Origin: Holophagales bacterium
GTDB lineage: Bacteria > Acidobacteriota > Holophagae > Holophagales > Holophagaceae
Reading direction: 5' to 3'
DNA: 45,843 bases
Assembly: GCA_031281385.1 (NCBI GenBank)
Contig: JAITFL010000053.1
Span: 1-45,843 of the forward strand
The translations under genes were made by a program, and so were the position numbers. The notes below the pieces were generated by a model. That model searched no databases and was not told the DNA's origin. It was given only the letters and a program-made list of their open reading frames with translations. Shown here piece by piece: positions 7,618 to 17,200 of this stretch. The first letter of the stretch is position 1. The number at the start of each line of letters is the position of its first letter.

Positions 7618-10600
7618 CTAAAAACGCAAACCGGTTTGTAATGACATCACTCTGCCGCCCATGCGACTTCTATAATCCCCATTGATGTTGCCATCGGACC
7701 TCCAGACGCCGTTGTAGGGACCCAGAGGGCTGGTTGCAGCATATTCTATCCGAGGACCGTCTGCGTAATTTCTAATCATATCATAGAGGAAAATTCTTGA
7801 ATCGAGGCCAGAATCCACACCAGTGCCGGGCGCGCTCCAACTTATCCCTCGGTGGTTAAAGGGATTGTCCATAACCACAGTCATAAACCAGACCAATTTT
7901 CTGACCAACGGCATGTCCAGATTGTATCGCATGGTGGTGTACCAGCTGTCAGCGTTCGTCGCCAGCCTAAACATAATATTTCTGGTGGCAGACAAGTTAG
8001 TCGTATTTTGGTTGAGGCCGGCATAATTGTAATCCATGACACCCGGGATTATCGGATAACCCGCAGTTTGGTAAAAGAAACGTGAAGAATAGCCAGCGCT
8101 CTGCCATCCTCCCATAAGGGCGATTGTGGATTTGACATTGCCCAGCGACAGATCATAAATCAACTGGAACTTGAAATTGTGCTCCGCCTGCCTGGGAGTC
8201 ATGGGCGCCCATACTTCACGGGGCCAGGATTTGTCCCAGTGATCAGACAAATTGAAACTCATTGAGCCACCGGTTGAATGAATCAGATTTTCGCCATCGG
8301 AGGTGTCGGTCTCATTGCTCATCAGCCTGGCGTAAGTGTAATTGCCGGCAAATGTAAACCGTTGCGTTACGGGCACGTGCCATTCCACCTCCACGCCTGT
8401 ATATTTTCTCTCCCAGTCCGCAGTTTTCAACAGGTAGGCGTTTTGTTTTTGCCCGCTGTTGTTTGTGAATACCTCGCCAGGAAAGATGTCATACAGATTC
8501 GACCAAGCACGCCTGATAAAGGTTATTTTCCAGGACCCTCCGATACTGAGGTTCCTGGCAAAGCCTACGCTGAATTCATTCGTACTCGCCGCTTTCCAGT
8601 CGGGGTCAATCTGGCTGACGTCAGCGGCCTCTCGACTTGAGCTAACCAGAATCCCGTAATTGTCCAGATTTGTTAGTTCATCGTAATCAACAAGGTACAC
8701 CCCGTTAAAGCCGTTGGGGCCGGGCTTATTCCAATACCTTGTCTCTGAATCAGTTTGCGGTTTGCTCGCGAATCTGGAAAAAATGGAGTTGTAGTTGTTG
8801 TTTTGGTACTGGGCGAAAGACACATTTACCAGGCGGCTCTGGTCGCCATTAATATCCCATTTATAATCAAACCTCAGCGATGGCGTGGAGAAAGTATGGA
8901 ATACCCTCTCTCTGTCCCAGAGCTTCCAGTTATCAACACGGAGGCCGAGCATCACGCTGTGGTAGTCATTCACCGTCCACAGGTCGTTGACGTAAAATGA
9001 CCTCATCTGTGTATAGAATTTGTCCGACCCCTCGCCGAACTTGCGGTTAACTCTGGGGAAAAACGGAGTCAGTCTGTTTAGTAAAACAGGAGCCCCACCA
9101 TCCCAAACGCGTGTGTTAGGCGTAAGAGTTGTTCCGGGATTGTTGGCGATGTATTTATTGATGCCGTACATATCCAAATCGCCCAGCGTTGCTCCGCCCA
9201 CATTAAATACGAGGAATTTGCCGGCGTAGTTTTGATCAATCATGCTCTGAGTTAGCGAAACGCCGTTGGGGTTGTAAAAATCTGCGGCAGTCATACGGAA
9301 GGGTAGCTGGCCCGGCACATAGAATTGCTCTCCTACTACGAGTGTATGCTTCCAGTCGAATTTGTCATTCTGCAAGCCCACGTCAATGAGGTGACTCCCC
9401 ATGGCCGTGTTCAAATTGTGCTGGTAATTCATTGTTGTTGACTGGGTGCCGCCCGCGGCGCCGGATCCAACGTCGTCCCTACCTCCAAATGTATGGGTTC
9501 TGCTTCCAGCGTTTAAATTATTCAAGGCAAAATCAACATATCCGCTCACCCAGAAGTTGGAGGGATCGTTATTGGAATAATTGTTTATTACCCAATCGCT
9601 GCTCATATCATATGTGCCGGAAAGAGGCACGACAGAGGGTATGGTATAGATTCTATGCGCCCTTTCATTGACGCTGGTCTGCAACCAACCCGTCATGTTG
9701 TAGCCGTGGCGGATTTCCAAAACGCCCGAACTGCCTATTATGCCTTTGTAAGCCATAGTCCAAAATCTTGATGGTTCCTCATAATAGTCATAGGGCACGA
9801 TTTCCCTGCTGGACGAATTAAACGGGCTTTCAGGCCCTTGTCGGTAATAGGCGTCCCTGTAGGAATATTCAAGCTGATGGTTTGGTGTAATTTGGGCATA
9901 AAGACTAAAGTGGTTATATAAGTCTTTGCCGCCATAGTTAAACATGCCATACGGGTCTTGCAGGCTGCCCAATTCGCTCCTGCGGATCACAACGCCGTTG
10001 GTGGGGTCTTGGTAGTAGAGACCCACTTGATCCTCACGCTGCGGACCTAGGGTTCTGTTCGTCCATTGGCCCATGTTCCAGCTAGCTGGGTAATCCCACG
10101 CTGGCTGAATTTTACCGGCATAGGTAAAAGTGAGGCGGTCTTTCCAGATAGGGCCTGAAAGTGTATATTCAAAGTTCCTACTTAAATTGTCACTGGACGC
10201 ATTTGGCACTGAATTCAAGCGTCCTTCGCGCGTGGGATAGCCTAGGTCTGTGACGCTCCAAAAACCGCGCCTGAGCCCCGCCGCCCTGAAGGTGCCGCGG
10301 AATGTGTTGCTGCCCTTTGTAGTGACCATTGAGACGATGCCGCCGTCGGTATTTCCGTACTTCGCGTTTGTGGGCGACAGCAGCACCGCCACGGATTCGA
10401 TGAGATCCTGTGGGACCATAGCAGTGCTGCCAAAGTACCCGCCCGACGCTTCCATAGAGCTTTGGCCGTCTGTGAGGATTTTGGCGCCCCTCAGCGATCC
10501 GCCGCGGACTCTGAAATTTTCTGCGTTATTTCTGTCAACACCGGGCACCAAGCCGCCGAGATCTGCCAAGGAATTGGGGTTCCTCAATTGGCGCAGGTAA

Positions 10601-11028
10601 TCGGCCGAAAAGGATGTCTGGACAACTGTGTCCGTCTTGTCAATTTGGGCATTGCCGCTCGTGGCTGTAATCTCAATCGTTTCTTCCTGCACGGCTAGGC
10701 TCTTCAGGCTTGTGCTGCCGTTTATCACCTGGCCCGCTATAAGGCGCAGCGTCAGCCTGCGGGTCACATAGCCGTTAAGTGTGTAGGTGGCGGTGTACTC
10801 GCCGTTTGGCAGCAATGGCACGCGGAACTGGCCGCTTGCGTCGGTAGTTGCTTGGCGCGTCTGCAGCAGCGCGGGGGACTGTATCAGCACCCTGACGCCC
10901 TGCAGCGGCTTTCCCTCCAAGGACGTAACCCTGCCCGTCAGAACTGCGGTGGTGACGTCTTGCGCCATCAGTGCGCCCCCGCCGGAGGCCAGAAGCGCGA
11001 TTAGTGGGGTCAATACAAGGTTTCTCAT
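7618..11028 (-). CDS. TonB-dependent receptor, Oar-like, operon A gene 2
   Basis: A 1136-residue outer-membrane transporter. The signal peptide is followed by a carboxypeptidase-regulatory-like beta-sandwich (TTAVLTGRVTSLEGKPLQGVRVLI, GQFRVPLLPNGEYTATYTLNGY; about 25-110). Then come the plug (about 130-235: DKTDTVVQTSFSADYLRQL, GGLVPGVDRNNAENFRVRGG, DLIESVAVLLSPTNAKYGNTDGGIVSMVTTKG) and a 22-strand-type barrel ending GRVMSLQTGLRF. The length and domain order fit Oar/CarbopepD-type receptors rather than SusC, and there is no SusD partner. AGGAGA precedes the ATG. The gene lies 23 bp after operon A gene 1 and 14 bp before gene 3. The substrate is unknown; the flanking glycosidases make a glycan or glycopeptide plausible. 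It is a paralogue of 14291-17719. Confidence 0.93.
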   Translation of the reverse strand: MRNLVLTPLIALLASGGGALMAQDVTTAVLTGRVTSLEGKPLQGVRVLIQSPALLQTRQATTDASGQFRVPLLPNGEYTATYTLNGYVTRRLTLRLIAGQVINGSTSLKSLAVQEETIEITATSGNAQIDKTDTVVQTSFSADYLRQLRNPNSLADLGGLVPGVDRNNAENFRVRGGSLRGAKILTDGQSSMEASGGYFGSTAMVPQDLIESVAVLLSPTNAKYGNTDGGIVSMVTTKGSNTFRGTFRAAGLRRGFWSVTDLGYPTREGRLNSVPNASSDNLSRNFEYTLSGPIWKDRLTFTYAGKIQPAWDYPASWNMGQWTNRTLGPQREDQVGLYYQDPTNGVVIRRSELGSLQDPYGMFNYGGKDLYNHFSLYAQITPNHQLEYSYRDAYYRQGPESPFNSSSREIVPYDYYEEPSRFWTMAYKGIIGSSGVLEIRHGYNMTGWLQTSVNERAHRIYTIPSVVPLSGTYDMSSDWVINNYSNNDPSNFWVSGYVDFALNNLNAGSRTHTFGGRDDVGSGAAGGTQSTTMNYQHNLNTAMGSHLIDVGLQNDKFDWKHTLVVGEQFYVPGQLPFRMTAADFYNPNGVSLTQSMIDQNYAGKFLVFNVGGATLGDLDMYGINKYIANNPGTTLTPNTRVWDGGAPVLLNRLTPFFPRVNRKFGEGSDKFYTQMRSFYVNDLWTVNDYHSVMLGLRVDNWKLWDRERVFHTFSTPSLRFDYKWDINGDQSRLVNVSFAQYQNNNYNSIFSRFASKPQTDSETRYWNKPGPNGFNGVYLVDYDELTNLDNYGILVSSSREAADVSQIDPDWKAASTNEFSVGFARNLSIGGSWKITFIRRAWSNLYDIFPGEVFTNNSGQKQNAYLLKTADWERKYTGVEVEWHVPVTQRFTFAGNYTYARLMSNETDTSDGENLIHSTGGSMSFNLSDHWDKSWPREVWAPMTPRQAEHNFKFQLIYDLSLGNVKSTIALMGGWQSAGYSSRFFYQTAGYPIIPGVMDYNYAGLNQNTTNLSATRNIMFRLATNADSWYTTMRYNLDMPLVRKLVWFMTVVMDNPFNHRGISWSAPGTGVDSGLDSRIFLYDMIRNYADGPRIEYAATSPLGPYNGVWRSDGNINGDYRSRMGGRVMSLQTGLRF

Positions 11029-11051
11029 AATCTGTATCTCCTAAAATCCGA

Positions 11052-11894
11052 TTAAAGTTTCAAACAAAGGGCAAATTCGATGGACGTACCCCTGCTGCTG
11101 CCGGTTTCCAGCTTGCCGTCCACAGTTCCGGTATACGCGCCGGCTGTGAAATCCCAGTGCTTCATGCCGAAATTCCGCAGGGCCACTTCAAAAGCTAGGT
11201 CGCTGTTGATTTGATATTTTATGCCTGCGAATATGCCTACATTTATACTCGCCTCCTCCTTATCAAATGTGCCGCCGCCTGCTCTTGCCTTAAATTCGCC
11301 GTCGCCGACTGTGTATAAAGGAGGCCGGGTACCGCCGCGGTAGGGGGCTTTGAACTGGTCGGAAGACTGGTCGCGCAGTGTCCACTGAAATTCGCTGAAG
11401 ACTTTGTATCTGTCTATCCCAAGGCCACCAAACCATTCCATTTTTTTGGTTATGTCGGAGATTATTGATGGGCCAAAGGCAGGCATGGGCGAGTTGTAGG
11501 CCATCCTCAGTGACCAGCCTTGTCCCTTTTCTTTGCGGTCGTCATAAGACCAGTAGCCCTCCATGACAAGGGGCGCGTTCATGATGAGGCGGCCTTCGCT
11601 GTCCTTCTCCCATTTCGTAATGTCGCGGTGCCGCCCTGGGACGACTTCATAGGTGAGCTCGGCGCTCAGTGCGCCGCCGATGCCGGGCATGCCATACCTG
11701 ACCTCGGCGCCGAAGCCCATGACTTTATTGTCATAGTGGCTGGCCTGCAAATCGCCGCCAACTAGTCCCCCTCGTATCTTAAAGGCATACGAGTATGGCG
11801 AGTCGCTGCCCTGCGCCTGTAGGCCCGGCGCTCCGGCAAGGGCGCCCAGCAGCGCAACCGCTGCCCCAGCGCGGAAAATTTTGTGGGCTTTCAT
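11052..11894 (-). CDS. Outer-membrane beta-barrel protein, operon A gene 1
   Basis: A 280-residue product. The start ATG at 11894 is fixed by AGGAGG seven bases upstream and by the signal peptide (MKAHKIFRAGAAVALLG ... GLQAQ). A longer in-frame extension into the leader exists but is rejected (see the leader finding). The mature part reads as an OmpW/OmpA-like barrel (FAGIKYQINSDLAFEVALRNFG, final strand TSIEFALCLKL), without a recognised family. The first 40 residues are nearly identical to those of the product of 13488-14267, after which the two proteins diverge strongly. It is the first gene of operon A and lies behind a 184-nt conserved leader. Confidence 0.85.
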   Translation of the reverse strand: MKAHKIFRAGAAVALLGALAGAPGLQAQGSDSPYSYAFKIRGGLVGGDLQASHYDNKVMGFGAEVRYGMPGIGGALSAELTYEVVPGRHRDITKWEKDSEGRLIMNAPLVMEGYWSYDDRKEKGQGWSLRMAYNSPMPAFGPSIISDITKKMEWFGGLGIDRYKVFSEFQWTLRDQSSDQFKAPYRGGTRPPLYTVGDGEFKARAGGGTFDKEEASINVGIFAGIKYQINSDLAFEVALRNFGMKHWDFTAGAYTGTVDGKLETGSSRGTSIEFALCLKL

Positions 11895-12078
11895 TAAAGC
11901 ACCTCCTGTAATGGAAGAAAAAAACATGGTTTCTTGGTTCCCGCCGCTGTTGGGCGAGAAGCAAGTTGGAAAGATGGCTTTGCCGGGCCTTGAAGATGAG
12001 GGCTGCATGCGGCCTATCGCTAGGCTGGGGGCGGCAGAAACCGCATCCGCTCCGTTATCGCCGTGGGGCGGCGGAAAC
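11778..12078 (-). repeat. 301-bp inverted repeat, arm A (conserved leader plus signal-peptide codons)
   Basis: Read on the minus strand, this segment matches 13304-13604 base for base in length, without gaps. The 184-nt leader part (11895-12078) differs at about 20 positions by my hand alignment, and the signal-peptide codons are equally close. It begins with a hairpin (12054-12078) and has a second before the ribosome site. The two arms point outward and enclose a 1225-bp spacer. Confidence 0.85.
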
Positions 12079-12606
12079 CAAGTGGCGGATTGTCTGACGC
12101 GGACGGACATGCGGCCCCTCCAAGGGTTACTAAATGTGTAACACAGTTGTTTATTTTTTTTACATATTTTTTCCGGTTTTTCCAAAAAATAGGGAACTTT
12201 TTTGAGTTGCGCACCTGATGCCAGTTCGGGGCAATGGAAACGGAATGACATTTTGTTTGTTGATCGGCGTGGACAGCCACCCAGCAACTTTCAAAATTAC
12301 ACAATGTTTATGCGGGCCGATATTTTTTTGCAAATTTTCAAAAAAGTACGAATTATTTTTAATATTACAGCCCATTGACTTATAAAAATATTACAGATCG
12401 TAGCTTAATTATCCCGGAGTGGCGGAAAATAAAGGAAAAATCGAAGGCCGCAATTTTTGGCAGCGAAAATGCTGGGCAGATATGGGAGGCTGCGCCGCAC
12501 CTCACAGGCCAGCGGTGAGCAGATTTGGAGCCGCGCCTCGGTGTTGGCCGCTGCGCGACGGTACTGATACGGTGCTTTGCACCGCGCCATGTTTGTGCCA
12601 AATGAT

Positions 12607-12900
12607 CACGCGGCGAGGTCATTCGCCCGGCATATTCATCGGGCAGAATGGATACCCGGTGGGGGTATTTGCCCAGCGCGTAATTTTCGTACTCGGGGCG
12701 GACACTCTTGTAATTTGGCCCATTCATTACCGGTTCATGGAGCCCGCCCGGATGCTAACTGGGGGTCCCCTCAGGGTTGCCCGCCTCGGGTGTTGCTAGT
12801 AAGCGCGTTGTTGCGGCCCCCCGTCGCTACCCCCCAGACCCCCGGTACTCGCTTCACTCACTGCCTTATGTAGGGGCGGCTACATGGACACGGCTTCGCG
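12607..12900 (+). repeat. Dispersed intergenic repeat, copy 2
   Basis: It shares ordered blocks with copy 1: CACGCGGCGAGGTCATTCGC at the start, GATGCTAACTGGGG in the middle, then ACTCGCTTCACTCACTGCC and CTACATGGACACGGCTTCG at the end. The internal segment differs and is longer than in copy 1, so it is a mosaic repeat rather than a simple duplicate. Confidence 0.65.
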
Positions 12901-13130
12901 GTAGGCGTTGCAAGCGGGAACAAGGCTCCGTTCAGAGCTCAACGCTCAATCCGCAAATTAAATATCATCGCGGCGCAACCGCATCAAAAAGAAGCCGAGC
13001 GAAGGCAAAACGCCCATGCCGCCAATGCCTGCCAACGTGTTGCAATGGCCCACGTTGGGGTCTCGCGTATTCGGAGCGCAGGCGCAGAATACCGAGAGTT
13101 TCCAGCATTGTCAATTGTCCATTGCAACAG

Positions 13131-13187
13131 GCACTCGCCTCGCTTACTGCTCTATGTAGGGGCTGATACATGGACGCGGCTTCGTGT
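13131..13187 (+). repeat. Dispersed intergenic repeat, copy 3 (terminal block only)
   Basis: GCACTCGCCTCGCTTACTGC, then TATGTAGGGGCTGATACATGG and ACGCGGCTTC. This is the same terminal block as in copies 1, 2 and 4, without the upstream part. Confidence 0.65.
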
Positions 13188-13303
13188 CCACGGGTTCCAC
13201 GCAGGTTCACAAAACTTTCTGTCCACCAATTTTGGGTGCGGTTGCCGCCACGCCCAATGTTTTAGGCATTTTCTGCGCCCACTCCATCGCTGGCCGATTA
13301 TGA

Positions 13304-13604
13304 GTTTCCGCCGCCCCACGGCGGAAACGAAATGGGTGCGACTTCAGCCGCCCCCAGCCTAGCGATAGGCCACATGCAGCTCTCATCTTCAAGGCCCGGC
13401 AAAGCCATTCTTCCAACTTGCTTCCCGCCCAACAGCGACGGGAAGCAAAAAACCATGTTTTTTTCTTCCATTACAGGAGGCATTTTAATGAAAACTCACG
13501 GAATTTTTCGCGCTGGGGCAGCCGGTGCGCTGCTGGGCGCCCTTGCCGGTGCGCCGGGCCTACAGGCGCAGGGCAGCGACTCGCCCTACTCGTATCTCTT
13601 TAAG
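13304..13604 (+). repeat. 301-bp inverted repeat, arm B (conserved leader plus signal-peptide codons)
   Basis: Counterpart of 11778-12078. Hairpin 1 is GTTTCCGCCG/CGGCGGAAAC (13304-13328, perfect 10-bp stem). Hairpin 2 is TTGCTTCCCG/CGGGAAGCAA (about 13418-13448, loop of about 11 nt). The right arm of hairpin 2 could instead pair with the following TTTTTTTCTTCC just before AGGAGG. Such exclusive pairings resemble an attenuator or a translation switch. Confidence 0.8.
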
Positions 13605-14267
13605 CTGCGGGCCGGTCTGACCGCCGGCGACATGCAGAAGACCCACTTTGACAACAAGATCATGGGTCTAGCGGCTGAAGCCAAGCGGGAAATGCCGAGC
13701 ATAGGGGGGGCAGTTCTATTGGAACTGGCTTGGGAGTACGTGTCTGCCAGGCACCACGACATCTACCCTTGGGATACAAACCCCCTTGCCCTTAATCCCA
13801 GGTACTCATACGACAACCGAAAGGAATATGGCCAAGGCATCAATCTGCGCTTAGGTTATTCCGCCCCGATGCCAGTTTTCGGCCCTTCTGTGATCAGCAA
13901 TGTCGCTCAAAAATTGGAGTGGTTTGCCGGCATAGGCATTGACAGGTTCAAGGTACGCAGCGAAGTGAGGTACATACTCAATTTTGGAAACCCGAATAAT
14001 GGAAACCCCGCAGCAGGTCAGTATGACGGCGGTCAATTCGTGAAAGAGGAAAGCAAGCTGGTGCCGGGCGTTTTTGCGGGGCTGAAATACACGCTCCCCA
14101 GCGAAATCGGCTTTGAATTGTCCCTGCGCAATTTTGGCATGTGGCACCAGGATTTCAAGCCTGCCGCATACTACACCCAAGAGACTAGCGAGCTTGGAAC
14201 TGGCAAGGAGTCAACGGGTACAAGCAGAGGCTGGGCCTTGGAACTTGCCATCACGGCGAAACTTTAA
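13488..14267 (+). CDS. Outer-membrane beta-barrel protein, operon B gene 1
   Basis: A 259-residue product. The ATG at 13488 has AGGAGG at 13475-13480 and opens a signal peptide (MKTHGIFRAGAAGALLGALA, cleaved after LQAQ). The mature chain has barrel-like strands (GINLRLGYSAPMP, KLEWFAGIGIDRFKVRSE, EIGFELSLRNFGMWHQDF) and ends WALELAITAKL. Its paralogue is the product of 11052-11894, with shared GSDSPYSY, FGPS and LEWF/MEWF-GIGIDR/GLGIDR motifs. It is followed by the TonB receptor after 23 bp. A role as an accessory pore or binding partner for the receptor is inferred from synteny only. Confidence 0.85.
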   Translation: MKTHGIFRAGAAGALLGALAGAPGLQAQGSDSPYSYLFKLRAGLTAGDMQKTHFDNKIMGLAAEAKREMPSIGGAVLLELAWEYVSARHHDIYPWDTNPLALNPRYSYDNRKEYGQGINLRLGYSAPMPVFGPSVISNVAQKLEWFAGIGIDRFKVRSEVRYILNFGNPNNGNPAAGQYDGGQFVKEESKLVPGVFAGLKYTLPSEIGFELSLRNFGMWHQDFKPAAYYTQETSELGTGKESTGTSRGWALELAITAKL

Positions 14268-14290
14268 CTGGATTCAGGGAGATTAGAATT

Positions 14291-17200
14291 ATGCGAAAAA
14301 ACCTTGTATTTACTTCACTGGTAGCCGCACTTGTTTCAGGAGGTGCAGCATATTCTCAGGATATATCCACAGCTGTTCTGGCCGGCAGAGTCACCTCGCG
14401 GGACGGTCAACCGCTGCCGGGCGTAAGGGTACTCATTGAGTCCCCCGCGCTGTTGTCAGTCCGCCAAGCGACTACGGATGCAAACGGCCAATTTCGTGCG
14501 CCCCTGCTCCCCAACGGCGAATATACCATCACATATACGCTTCAGGGATACATCACGCGCAAGTTGTCGCTGCGCATAATCGCCGGACAGACGTCCAATG
14601 CCGGCACAAGCTTGACGCCCATAAGCGTCCAAGAGACAACCGTTGAAATTTCTGGCAGTTCGTCATCAGTTGCCCAAGTGGACAAAACCGATACGGTTGT
14701 CCAAACAAGCTATTCTTCGGATTTTCTGGAAAAAGTTGTGGGCAGAAGCTATGATTCGATCGCCCAGCTTGCTCCTGGCCTGAGTAATACGAATTTCGGC
14801 TCTACCGTCGCAAACAGAATACGGGGTGGATCTGGCTATGGCAATATAACCCTTGTGAATGGCGCCAGCTACAAAGACATGTGGAACAACACTGTTCAAC
14901 AAAACCTCCCCTTGCAAGACCTCATCGAATCGGTAGCAGTAATACAGTCCCCCCTCAATTCCCGTTACGGGAACACGGACTCCGGCCTCCTATCAGTGGT
15001 CACGTCAAAGGGTACCAACCAATTCAGCGGTTCAGTTAGGCTTTACTCCGGTCGCAACGGCGGCTGGGGTGCCAATGATGAATACAGCTACCCAAGGCGC
15101 GATGGCACCAGCACTCGCAACACCGCCGGCGGCAACGACCAGTTGAGCAAGCGATATGAAATCACGATTAAAGGCCCCATTTGGAAAGACCACATCACCT
15201 TTGCCTATGGAACAAACTTGCAGCCTTCCACCACCTCCGAAAGCAACCGAGGGTCTCTATTCTACGACCTAGGCAATGGCCGGCGTGGGCGCGCCCAAGA
15301 TCAAGTCGGCACTTTTTATTACGACCCACAAAATGGCAACGTGATTAGAAAAGCCGAATTGTACTTGCGAAATAATCCCGTCAGTAATCCGTACCAATAT
15401 TCCGCCAAGATGACATTTAACCAGTTCACTGTTTTTGGTCAGATTACGCCATCGCATCAAATTGAGTGGAACTATTCCCAACGCGAAAACAATACGCTCA
15501 ACCAACAGACCGGCGCCAACGATAATGGCTGGATCCAAGAAGATGCCGGCCCTTGGAATGTGAACGGACAAGCGCAGCGAAACTGGAGCGTCGCATATAA
15601 AGGCATCATTGGCAGCTCTGGCATTTTGGAAGCCCGCATGGGCAACTCACTTTACGAGTTCTATTACGTGAACGGCAGATCGCCCGTGCCGCGTTATCCC
15701 ATAATGATTAGATCTATAGCTTCCCGCTTCCCGATAGATCCCAACGGGGATCTAAAAGATTACGACAATTATTATGCAAACGGCTATGTAGGCCCATTTG
15801 CCTACAGCTCTGTCGCAACCAACCCCAATCCATTCCCGGGGAGTTATGGCTCATTTCACAACAGCCAACTTGAGGATGTTGGCGACGCGGGCGGCACCAA
15901 ATTATTTGTGATCAACTATCAGCACATGCTGAACACCAACATGGGCACCCACATGGTTGACCTTGGCGTGAACAGCGAAAAATTTAGTTGGAGTACAAAT
16001 CAGCAAACTCCCTATCGTTTTTATGCCGCCGGCCAGATCGCTTTTGATTTGAGCGATGTTACTGGTCTGGCCCCCGTTCCTGGCTACACAGACCCAAGAG
16101 CTTACTATGGCGGCAAATACATTGTTTTCAACCCAACGATATCGAAGTTGAGCGATGTTGACCCTTGGGGGGTTGCCAAGTACGGCATCACCGATAGGCG
16201 TTTCATTGATGACGCAGGCAACGTGGCTAACAACTGGCAGAGCATAATACCCCGCGTTAACGTGAGATTTGGCGTGTCGCCGGCATACGTCTATTCCGAA
16301 GCGCTGTCGTACTATGTCAATGATTTGTGGTCAATCAACGACCACCACAGCATCATGGCCGGCGTGCGCATCGACAACCTAAAAGTCAACGACATGGTGA
16401 AGGAAGTATTGAAATATATGCAGCCCACCTTCAGGGCAGAGTACAAGTGGGACATACACGGCGACCAGAGCCGCTTGGTGAGCGTGTCTTGGGGGCAGTT
16501 CCACAATGACCCTGGAGCGGGCACTTTCAGACCGGCGCTTACAGTCAAGAACCAGAATTCCACGACTTGGTATTGGACCGGCTCGGCGCTCGGCGATGAT
16601 CGCTCAAACCTTGCCATACCATACCTAGTGACAAAGGAAGACATTTTGAACTTGGAAAACTACCGAAAGCGCGACACGCCGGTGGAAACGGGTGCCCAAA
16701 ACGTATTGGTGGATCCTAATTTTAAAGCCCTGATTTCAACAGAATTTTCAGTGGGGTTCCGTCGGACTTTGAAGAACGGCGGTTACTGGAAACTCTCTTT
16801 TGTCCAACGCGGTTGGCAGAATGACTTTGCCGTTTACCCCGGCGAGGAATTTCAAGATCAGGATGGCATGTGGGATGTCTGGCGCATAATGAAAAATGCC
16901 GAAGGAACCGAAAGGTCGTACAAGTCGCTCGAGGCGGAATGGGATTTCCCCGTCAACAAGCGCACGCATTTTGGCGGCAGCTATACTTATGCGCGGTACA
17001 TGAACAATACAGACTGGATGAACGACAACGCCATACACTGGCAAGTCCTCTATTATGACTTGAATATGGATTCGTGGTGGGACGAGCAGTTTGGGGGGCG
17101 AAATGTGTGGAACCCGGTCAGGCAGTCGCAGCCCGAGCACAAATTCAGAACCTATCTTACTTTTGACCTGTCCTCTGGCAGGCTGGATTCAAGCGCAACT

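Larger units (their letters stand above)
12079..13303. other. Gene-free divergent spacer between the two TonB operons
   Basis: I see no convincing gene in 1225 bp. It should hold both operon promoters. The left part (about 12130-12400) is A+T rich and holds short repeated motifs: TGTGTAACACA (palindromic), and AATATTACAG twice (about 12360 and 12387). These could be regulator sites. The right part holds two copies of the dispersed repeat (12607-12900 and 13131-13187). Confidence 0.6.

Noticed and set aside
11895..12287. Long N-terminal extension of the operon A gene 1 product into its leader, similar to an extension in copy B (13332-13487)
   Set aside because: A strong AGGAGG and signal peptide fix the start at 11894 (and 13488). 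Differences between the two leaders change amino acids freely, which argues for conserved nucleic acid and not peptide.
13304..13487. Cobalamin riboswitch in the TonB operon leaders
   Set aside because: TonB receptors often follow such switches, but I find no B12-box-like sequence and the hairpin layout differs.
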